In this document: positions 51,781 through 60,200 of the stretch, piece after piece | How positions within the stretch are numbered: position 1 is the stretch's first letter | How the letters are laid out: every line of letters starts with the position of its first letter | Assembly: GCA_900542065.1 (NCBI GenBank) | Contig: UQLU01000003.1 | Span: 135,373 to 199,372, forward strand | Source: an uncultured Eggerthella sp. | Lineage (GTDB): Bacteria; Actinomycetota; Coriobacteriia; Coriobacteriales; Eggerthellaceae | Direction: 5' to 3' | Length of the DNA: 64,000 nt | The notes under the pieces: model-generated | Seen by the model: the letters and a program-made list of their open reading frames with translations, nothing else | Database searches by the model: none | What the model was told of the DNA's origin: nothing | Translations under genes and position numbers: made by a program

Positions 51781-54309
51781 ATGAGCCTCGTTTACGAAAA
51801 ACGGAATAATCAAGATAGTCAAGATACCTTATCAATTGATTTTGAATCCGAATTAGCCGATTCGGATTCTGTTGCGCGATCGTATGGAAATCGTTTTTCG
51901 GTTGGAAGAAAACTAGCTAGGCGAGGAAAAGTTTTTTTGCTCCGATCAAAAGGGTTTTCTGGTCACTCTGCTCGTAAATGGGCATACCTGTCTGATGTTG
52001 CTAAAGATTCTCGTAAAAGATCCAGCAGCGACTCATCCGCCGATACCTTTACTCGTTCAGAAATAAAGCAAGCAATTTCTTGGGGTTTCATGCCTGAAAC
52101 AATTAGGTATTGGGGAATAAACAAAAACAATAGAGAAGCATTTGTATCTGAATGGGATGTTCTGTATTTGCATCCCATGAATGGTAAGTATGATAAGTGG
52201 GTGCGGGATAGAATATCTGCCCTGAACATCTTTAAAGCATACTGTTCTTATTTTGAACGAACGTATTTTCATATTATTAGGAGAGACGGAGCCCCGTTTT
52301 TTATCACGCTAACTCCTGAGGCATATAACTTTTCTTCAAACGAAATGGGGCTCCACTCGTTTCTTATGAAACACGGTTCTATGACGCTTTCTAGAACTAA
52401 TTGGTCTGAGCGCTACCAATGGGATATACAAGCAACTGATCATGGCTTTTCGATAGATGGAATCGAAGTCAGCCATGAGCAGTTTAGACAGTGGCTTGAT
52501 GTGCTCAGCCGACTCTATACGCTTGCGATAATCGAAAAACAAACCTTGGATTGTTGGCAGCACGTTTTTAGCGGTGAGTGCAGCGTTCTTCTTAAAGTGC
52601 GCTTGCTTAATGAGGATGGGTTAAATCCTTTCGTGTGTCAGTCGTTAATTGAAGTAAGGCGTTTGGAAAATACTGAATTCAATGATGCTGTATTTAATGA
52701 GGGGGTTTGCGAAGATAGCGAAGAGCTGATTCGACAATTAGCGCGAAGAAAACCAGTCCAAAAGGTCGAATATTATTCCGAGGTTTCCGAAACTGGTCAG
52801 ATTTCTGAATTTAAAATTAAAACCGACGAAGGCATTAATTCGTTCTCTCTTGAAGGCATTACCGAAAAAGAAATTCCTCAGTGGGAAAGAATCAACAAAA
52901 CGCTTATTGCGATGTGTCAGCAAATTCCGCAAGTGGAATTCCTGGAATTTGAGATTTGCATAGACGATCACAATTTCAAAATAACAGGGATAAATCCGTT
53001 GCCTTCATTCGATGGGGTTATTCCTTTCTCCTCTAGTCTTGCTGATTTTATTCATAAACGCGTTGAAGCTAAGAAAACTGAATACACAGGCAAAAGTATT
53101 CGGTTTAAGCGTTTTAGACATAATGGCGCCCTTAAAATACGAAGATTGTTTGCGTCCGCCATTGCGCTAAAGGGACTCGTTCCTTACCAAAGCGTGCGTT
53201 GGATTCACGATATGGGGGCAGATTTATTTTCAAAAAACGGCTTAAGACTTTCCCAGAAAATATGGGGATATCGTCACGGGTTTTTGTCGTTTCGTATTTC
53301 GCAATATGGAATAACGAAAACCAACTGGCAAAACTATATTTCCGACTTTGAATACCGCTGGTTGCGCCATATTAATTCAAAGTACAAATACTGGTTAGAA
53401 GACAAAATTACTCTGAAATATATAGCGTCGGATTTCTCTGAGTGCTTTCCAGACTATTACTATTTCACCAGCTTAAAAGATGGCGAGAACAGAGTTATTC
53501 CTTTAATGGATTTGCCAGCTGGTTTTGAGGCATCCTATTCGGGCATCATTGCACTCGTAAAAAAGAAGAAAACCTTAGCATTAAAGCCAGACGAGGGATC
53601 ACACGGCGAAGGCTTTTATAAGCTAACGTGGGATGGAGAATCCTTTGCGCTTAATGATGCAATAGCCTCAGAAGAGGCTGTTATTTCAGTGCTTCAAAAC
53701 CCCGCTAATCAGTATTTAGTAACCGAATACATTGACATGCATCCGCAATTGAAAAGGATTTACCCCGAATCGGTAAATACCATTCGAGTAACCGTTTTTA
53801 AAGAGGATGGTAGAACGCCAGAAATTGGCAATGCTTATATGCGCATTGGTTCATCAAGGACGGGATTTGTTGACAATGTTGCAGCAGGTGGCGTTGTTGC
53901 GGCGGTAGACATTGAGTCGGGTCGTTTCGGCAACGCAAAAATATTAGATGGCATTAACCAGGGCAATTTAATTGATTGTCCAATTCACCCCGATACTTCA
54001 GTAGAAATACGTGGTGTTATACCGAACTGGGAGTATGCAAAAGAAAAGATACTCCAAATAGCAGCTGCTATACCTCAGCTTGAATATTTTGGATTCGATC
54101 TTGCTATTACTCCTGATGGGATTAAGCTTCCCGAAATTAATCGTTTCCCTGATTTTCCGCGTATAGATACGCTCACCCCTGAAATTATTCGTTATCTGCT
54201 CTACAAACTTGAGCAGAAAAAGCGGGTGTATGGCTATGACAAAAAGCCCTCGCATAAAATTCTTCATTTGCCTAAACGAACAAGTGATTTAAAGGGTGGT
54301 CAATCATGA
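51781..54309 (+). CDS. Tandem sugar-transfer-associated ATP-grasp protein with a degenerate first copy
   Basis: 842 residues made of two related halves. The second half (about 465-830) is an ATP-grasp of the PF14397 kind: 'ALKPDEGSHGEGFYKL' (nucleotide Lys and Gly-rich loop), 'YLVTEYIDMHPQL', 'NTIRVTVFKEDG' and 'PEINRFPDFPRID'. The first half (about 95-440) has the same order of blocks ('WDVLYLHPMNGKYDKWVRDRI' against 'FEYRWLRHINSKYKYWLEDKI') but lacks the Lys/Gly-rich loop and the metal-binding end, so it is probably inactive. ATP-grasp enzymes join a carboxylate to an amine or hydroxyl through an acyl phosphate. Its role here may be to attach an amino acid to the polymer. Confidence 0.82.
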   Translation: MSLVYEKRNNQDSQDTLSIDFESELADSDSVARSYGNRFSVGRKLARRGKVFLLRSKGFSGHSARKWAYLSDVAKDSRKRSSSDSSADTFTRSEIKQAISWGFMPETIRYWGINKNNREAFVSEWDVLYLHPMNGKYDKWVRDRISALNIFKAYCSYFERTYFHIIRRDGAPFFITLTPEAYNFSSNEMGLHSFLMKHGSMTLSRTNWSERYQWDIQATDHGFSIDGIEVSHEQFRQWLDVLSRLYTLAIIEKQTLDCWQHVFSGECSVLLKVRLLNEDGLNPFVCQSLIEVRRLENTEFNDAVFNEGVCEDSEELIRQLARRKPVQKVEYYSEVSETGQISEFKIKTDEGINSFSLEGITEKEIPQWERINKTLIAMCQQIPQVEFLEFEICIDDHNFKITGINPLPSFDGVIPFSSSLADFIHKRVEAKKTEYTGKSIRFKRFRHNGALKIRRLFASAIALKGLVPYQSVRWIHDMGADLFSKNGLRLSQKIWGYRHGFLSFRISQYGITKTNWQNYISDFEYRWLRHINSKYKYWLEDKITLKYIASDFSECFPDYYYFTSLKDGENRVIPLMDLPAGFEASYSGIIALVKKKKTLALKPDEGSHGEGFYKLTWDGESFALNDAIASEEAVISVLQNPANQYLVTEYIDMHPQLKRIYPESVNTIRVTVFKEDGRTPEIGNAYMRIGSSRTGFVDNVAAGGVVAAVDIESGRFGNAKILDGINQGNLIDCPIHPDTSVEIRGVIPNWEYAKEKILQIAAAIPQLEYFGFDLAITPDGIKLPEINRFPDFPRIDTLTPEIIRYLLYKLEQKKRVYGYDKKPSHKILHLPKRTSDLKGGQS

Positions 54310-55505
54310 TTAAAGCTGCCTTTATTCGGATCGCATCAGTGCCGCTTGGGATGTTGTATTCCTTTTTGAAAATGCTTCCCGTACAGAAAAACAAAATCCT
54401 TTTTTTGAGTAGGCAGTCGAGCAAGCCGTCCATGGATTATCTGATGTTGCTTAGCGAGCTTTCTCAAAGAGTGGACGATATCCAAGTAGTGTTTATTTGT
54501 AATCGAATTAAACCTGGACTTAAAAGCAAACTCTCCTTCGCGAGGGATATGCTGAAAAGCTTGTACCACTTGGCCACAAGCCGTGTTTGCGTTCTAGATT
54601 CGTATTGGCCAACTGTTTCTTTATTCGAACATCGCCCTGAGCTTACTGTCATTCAGATGTGGCATGCGATAGGCAAAATCAAACAATCAGGCTTGCAAAC
54701 AGTAGGAAAACCAGGTGGTCGCAATAAAGATCTAGCAGAAGCCCTTCATATGCATGCCCATTATGATTACGTAATTGCTGGGGCTCCCTTTTGGAATGAC
54801 TTTTATTGCCAGTGTTTCGGATGTAATGAAAGCCAACTTCTCAATTACGGTCTTCCAAGAATGGACTTCTTGTCTTCTTCCATGGAGGAAACTGCGAGAG
54901 TCATAAAAGAATCTTATCCCTGTTTAAGTGGAAGAAAAGTTGTTCTTTATGCTCCGACTTTTCGTAAAGGGGCAACGAAGAATCATCTTAATTTAATCGA
55001 GTCGCTTTCAAAGGAAGACTGCGAGGTAGTGGTTAAAGCTCACTTAAATCAAGAATTAGAAGTGGGAAATGCATTGCGATGTAGCGAATATAGTTCAATG
55101 CAGCTTTTGTCTGTTGCAGATGTTTTAATAACGGACTATTCCGCAATTGCACTCGAGGCTGCTACCGCAGGAATTCCTACGCTGTATTACCTTTACGATT
55201 ACGACGACTATCTCAAAAAAAACGGCTTCAATATGAATATTTCAGAAGAAATGCCCTCCTGCGTTGCCTATGACAGCAATTCTCTGCAGGCAAAAGTTCA
55301 TGAAGCTTTAGTAGGCAAGTATCCTTATGACGAATTCAGGCGCTATCAGGATAAGTTCTTAGTAGCAGATAGAGGCCATGCGACTAAAGATATAGCCTCT
55401 TTTGTTTTAGGGTGCCTTTCTTCTTTATCGGAAAAATCAAACAAAGAGAAAAAATCAAATTCTGTTTATGCGGTAAAGAGGGGGTGCGCATGCATCCATT
55501 TATAA
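54306..55505 (+). CDS. CDP-glycerol:glycerophosphotransferase-like (TagB/TagF family)
   Basis: 399 residues. 'VIQMWHAIGKIKQSG', 'VLYAPTFRKG', 'VVVKAHLNQ' and 'DVLITDYSAIALEA' are the family's diagnostic segments, including both His positions used in catalysis in TagF. An N-terminal amphipathic or hydrophobic helix may hold it at the membrane. Start overlaps the previous stop (ATGA). It suggests that the polymer contains polyol-phosphate units, as in teichoic acids. Confidence 0.92.
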   Translation: MIKAAFIRIASVPLGMLYSFLKMLPVQKNKILFLSRQSSKPSMDYLMLLSELSQRVDDIQVVFICNRIKPGLKSKLSFARDMLKSLYHLATSRVCVLDSYWPTVSLFEHRPELTVIQMWHAIGKIKQSGLQTVGKPGGRNKDLAEALHMHAHYDYVIAGAPFWNDFYCQCFGCNESQLLNYGLPRMDFLSSSMEETARVIKESYPCLSGRKVVLYAPTFRKGATKNHLNLIESLSKEDCEVVVKAHLNQELEVGNALRCSEYSSMQLLSVADVLITDYSAIALEAATAGIPTLYYLYDYDDYLKKNGFNMNISEEMPSCVAYDSNSLQAKVHEALVGKYPYDEFRRYQDKFLVADRGHATKDIASFVLGCLSSLSEKSNKEKKSNSVYAVKRGCACIHL

Positions 55506-56548
55506 AAACTGCAGTAAAAAAAGCAAAACTCGCCTATTTATGGGTAGTGCGTATTCTCTTTGCGCCTAATCATTTTGGGGCAAGCATCTTTACGCGACTT
55601 CATCTTGCAATCTGTGGCGGCTACATGGTTGATCAAAGTGCCATCTACGATTTTAAGCACAATGATCGTCATGAGTATTTATCAGAATTCGATTGGTATC
55701 GTTCGCGCTGGATTAATCAGCCTTTTGATCAGATGCTTAACAACAAAATAATCTGCACGGAAGTGTTAGCGCAGTACGCCTATGTTCCTAGGATTTTTCT
55801 TATGAAAAATAAGGGACGAATGGTTTCTCTTATTAAAGAAGAGGCTGATGGGTATCGTACGAACGATGATGTTTGGGATTTGCTCAATACGTATACATCT
55901 TTGTTTATGAAGCCTTTAGCCGCAGGTAAAGGCAAGGGCGTTCGTCGTCTTGATTTATTGGGAGAAGCAAGCTTTATCGATGGAAAAGCAGTAAGTAAAG
56001 CAGAATTGTATTCGTTTCTTGACGAAAACGATGGCTGGTTTCTTTCCGAGGGAATTAAGCAGCATCCTTTTTTAGATTCCCTATACGAGAAAACAACGAA
56101 TACTATTCGCTTTATTACGTTAAGGGATCCTAATTCGGGAAACTTTAAGGTATTTTTTGCAGTTTTGCGTATTGGCACAAAAGAAACCATTCCTGTTGAT
56201 AACGGCAGCAGGGGCGGTCTTGTTTCGTGTATCGACCTTGAGACGGGCGAGTTATCAGAAGCCAGGAGCCTTCATTCAAGGGCGGTTCACGAAATCCATC
56301 CTGATTCTCATGCCCAAATTAAAGGAAGAATAATTCCTGATTGGCAAAACGTAAAAACACACATGTTAGATCTTGCTCGGAATTTCCCTTTTATGAATTT
56401 CATTGCGTGGGACATCCTTCTAACGGAAAACGGTCCCTGCATTATCGAGGCTAATACTTCTTCGGGCGTAAACATTATCCAACTGTGGGGTCCGCAGCGA
56501 AATCACGAATTAGGTGATTTTTATCGGGCCCATAACGTTATTTCCTAA
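55490..56548 (+). CDS. Sugar-transfer-associated ATP-grasp protein (single copy)
   Basis: 352 residues from the ATG at 55490 (GAGGGGG upstream), overlapping the preceding gene by 16 nt; the frame extends 26 codons further without support. 'LFMKPLAAGKGKGVRRL' is the nucleotide Lys and Gly-rich loop, 'YEKTTNTIRFITLRD' and 'PCIIEANTSSGVN' provide the metal and ATP contacts. It is a complete paralogue of the second half of 51781. Two such proteins around a TagB/TagF-like gene suggest two successive amide or ester additions to the polymer. Confidence 0.87.
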   Translation: MHPFIKTAVKKAKLAYLWVVRILFAPNHFGASIFTRLHLAICGGYMVDQSAIYDFKHNDRHEYLSEFDWYRSRWINQPFDQMLNNKIICTEVLAQYAYVPRIFLMKNKGRMVSLIKEEADGYRTNDDVWDLLNTYTSLFMKPLAAGKGKGVRRLDLLGEASFIDGKAVSKAELYSFLDENDGWFLSEGIKQHPFLDSLYEKTTNTIRFITLRDPNSGNFKVFFAVLRIGTKETIPVDNGSRGGLVSCIDLETGELSEARSLHSRAVHEIHPDSHAQIKGRIIPDWQNVKTHMLDLARNFPFMNFIAWDILLTENGPCIIEANTSSGVNIIQLWGPQRNHELGDFYRAHNVIS

Positions 56549-56575
56549 AACAGATAGTTCGATGAAAGGAAATTT

Positions 56576-57172
56576 GTGCGATACGTAATCATGGCAAACG
56601 GCAAAGGTAGGCGTTGGGCGAATTACGGTGGCATTCCCAAGCATCTTATTCAAGTGGAAGGGGAAACGCTTCTTGCGCGTACTTCACGCTTGTTGCATAC
56701 CTTTGATGAAAACGCCGAGGTCATCATTACCTCCTCAAACCCAGCATGTGTTGCGCGAGGGGCATCAAGGCATGTTCCTGAACAAAATAGCTACGAGCTA
56801 GACAGGTATTGCTACGAGCTTATCGAAGACGGAATTTGCTTCTTATATGGCGATGTCTTTTATACCTGGGATGCAATTTGCTCCATCGTAAACACCTATA
56901 CCGAAGGCGTGACGTTTTACGGCAACGAACATTCTATTGTTGCGGTTAAAGTTCAGGACTCTTGCCTGATGAAGCAGGGAATTGATGATCTAAAAGATCA
57001 AATAAGGGCGGGCAAGATCGAGGACGCAAAAGGGTGGCACCTCTATCACTATCTACGCGGTATGGAGCTAGAGGGTCGCGCGACCGATGAAACCTTCATT
57101 TTTATTAGCGATATTACGCGCGATTTTAATTATCCCGACGACTGGGAAACATTTAAGCGCGCTTACCTGTAG
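56576..57172 (+). CDS. Nucleotidyltransferase family protein
   Basis: 198 residues from a GTG with AAAGGA 6 nt upstream. 'YVIMANGKGRRWANYGGIPKHLIQVEG' is the GxGxR...PKxL nucleotide-binding signature and 'FLYGDVFYTWDAI' holds the metal-binding Asp. Short for the family and without a left-handed helix domain, so similar in plan to LicC/IspD-like cytidylyltransferases. It may make the CDP- or NDP-activated group used by the TagB/TagF-like enzyme. Substrate unproven. Confidence 0.78.
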   Translation: MRYVIMANGKGRRWANYGGIPKHLIQVEGETLLARTSRLLHTFDENAEVIITSSNPACVARGASRHVPEQNSYELDRYCYELIEDGICFLYGDVFYTWDAICSIVNTYTEGVTFYGNEHSIVAVKVQDSCLMKQGIDDLKDQIRAGKIEDAKGWHLYHYLRGMELEGRATDETFIFISDITRDFNYPDDWETFKRAYL

Positions 57173-57204
57173 ATCATCAGGCTTTTATTATTGAAGGAAA
57201 CACG

Positions 57205-60200
57205 ATGGACAATTCGACTTCGAAACAAACTAGCCAGATTTTAGTGGCAAAAAACTTCATCCAAAAAAATGGCCTTTCGTTGCGAACGATTAAAAAGGGT
57301 ATTAAAAAGGTAAAACAGAGAGCTACTGAAACGACAGACAATAACAAGTCGTCTAGGGTAACAGAAAAAACTTCCAAAACACTATCCAAAAAAAGAAACG
57401 CGCAGTTTGTTTCGGATGATTTCTTGTGCGAACTGATCAAAGACGACAACGGGAATCAATTTGTTCGCATACGAAAGTATCAAGGTTCAGCATCGGAAAT
57501 TGATATTCCCGAGAAAATTAATGGATATACAGTTAAAGCCGTAGGAAAAGAAGCTTTTGCGGCAAATGCTACTGCAGAAGAAATAACCGTGCCCGAAAGC
57601 GTTGAATTCATAGGAACGAAAGCCTTTGCGCGGTGCTCCTTACTGAAGAAGGTGGTTCTTCCGACCGATCTTGAGGTAATTCAGGCATTTGCTTTTGAAA
57701 ACGATAAAGCGCTAAAACAAGTAGTAATGCCTTATGGTCTTAAGAAAATTGCAACAGGAGCTTTTGTTAATTGCGAGCAGCTTGAAACGCTATTCCATTA
57801 TATGAAGCGCGGGATTAGTGCGACTATGACCATAGATCGTACGTTGATGGAAAATAACCTTCCTAGTGGTATGAACTATATCGGACCGAGAGCATTTGAA
57901 AATTGCAAAGCAATTCAAGAAATATATGCGCCTGTTTCGGTGAAAACTATCCTAAAGGATTGTTTCAAAAACCGTACTTCACTCAAGCGTGTTTGCTTTC
58001 ATAACCAACTAACAGCGATAGAAGAAGGAGCTTTTGAGGGATGCGTTTCGTTAGACCAGGTGCGCTGTCCGTCTTCGTTGGTTGAAATTGGAAAACGTGC
58101 TTTTCCTTCTCAGGTAAAGCTTATGTGTGACAGTGATTCAGCGTTGGCATCAATCAGCAAAAGCGAGTACCTAATCGAAACAATAGACAAAGATAGCTGC
58201 AATGCGGTTTCATCAAAAATGCTTCCTAAGGCTCATTCCGAAGAATCAGTTAGTTGCTTTTATGCAAAAGAGGATTTAAAACACGCTCTTGATTTGTATG
58301 AATTACGTTCGTGTACTCCGAGGGTGGAACGAGAAGCCAAAGAATCTTCTGAAAGCAAAAAAGCGGCATCTCGCTTTGAATTAAGGGGAGAGGTGTATTG
58401 TTCTTCGGCTTCTAATCTGGATTATTTTGAACAGAAAAATCTGGAACAGGATTTGAGTCGAAGTGGCATCAAGAATCAGGATGGTAGCAGCAATCAAGAT
58501 AGCGTCGATCAAGCAACTATTCTGATGACGGGCGATTTGATGTGTAGGCCAAATCAGCAAAACTATGCCTACGACTCGACAAAGGATACCTTTGATTTTT
58601 CCGAGAGCTTTAAAGCTGTTGTACCGTTGCTTTCTAAGGGAGATCTTGCTATTGGAAACATGGAGTCTATGGTTGCTTCATCCTTTGGACTGAGCAAAGA
58701 TTATCCGTTTATTGATGACCGCGTGCATCTTAACGCACCAGAAGAATATTTATCAGAGGTTAAAAAAGCAGGGTTTGATGTTGTTGTCAATGCTCAAAAC
58801 CATGCATACGATGTGGGCGTTGAAGGAATATACGAAACATTAGATGCTCTGAATAGAAATCAGTTAATTCATACGGGGCTCTTTTCGAGCGGCAACGACG
58901 AGCGCTATGTTTTGTTTCGAGCAAACAATATAACCATTGGGCTTGTTTCGTATTTTGATCAAGCAAGACAAAAAATGAAACGTGCGAATTTCACTAACGA
59001 GGGCTTAAATACTCTGTTTAGCACGTTTGAAAAAGAGCAAATAGAAAAAGACATTCAGGACGCTAAGCAAGCTGGCGCTGAATTTGTTATTGCTTATTGT
59101 CATTGGGGCAGGGAATATACCAACAAAATTACTCAACGACAGGAACGTTTTGCGCAAATGGTGGCTGATGCGGGAGCGGACTATCTTTTAGGGTCGCACT
59201 CTCATTGCTTGCAGCCCTACAGCGTGATTCGCTCAACCGATGGTCGCGAAGTTCCCGTGTTGTATTCGGCGGGAAATTTCTTATCTGATATGGGAATTTA
59301 TTTGCCCTTTAATCGCGACACGCTAGTCGTTGAGTTGCGCTTAAAGCGCAATGGACAAGGAAACGTGGTTATTGATACCGAAAAATATCACCCATGCCAA
59401 ATTAAGGTGGGTCGATCAATTGCTGGTTACGCGCAGGTGGTTCCCTTAATCCAGGAATATGAGAGCGCCAGTATCGAAAGAAAGATTGGTATCGAAGAAG
59501 CGGTTTTGCGGATTGAGCAAACCATTGGAAAACAATCCCGATTTATATGTGAAGGAAAAGAACGGCTGGAGAGCGCCTGTCTAAAAACAGATATAAATCC
59601 GCATATATCGTCAGCGCACGAAAAATATATGGTAGGACTGCCTCCTGTTGCACATAACAAACAGATTATTGATTCTAGTTGTTATGCGTTGCGCTATTCG
59701 CAAAACGAAAACAATGGCATATACGAAGCCACTCGCGCAGAAGGTATGCATGAAGCCATAGTCGTGTGTGCTGGCCAGATAATGTATGACGACATGATTG
59801 AAAATGATGCTGCCATGTTGGGTGGTTATGAATTTTCTCACTCATTCAGGGTAGTGGCTAACTGTTTACGGGAAGCGGATTTTGCGATTGGAAATTTTGC
59901 CTCCATGGCAGCACCATCGTATCCTTCAATGAAATATTTTTCGAATGATAGTGAAAAGCGAAAAGTATATTCCAATGTACGAAGTGAATATCTTCATGCT
60001 CTTAAGGGGGCAGGATTCGATGCTTTGGCACTTGCTAACCCCTATAACGTTTGTGTTGGAGTTGATGGTATTTTCGAAACGTATCAGGAAATTGAAAACA
60101 ATAACCTGATTCCAATTGGATTAGGGAATCATAAAACTGCAGTAGTCGACATTAACGGGATTAAGATAGGCTTTCTGTCTTTTACAAATAATTGTTTTAA

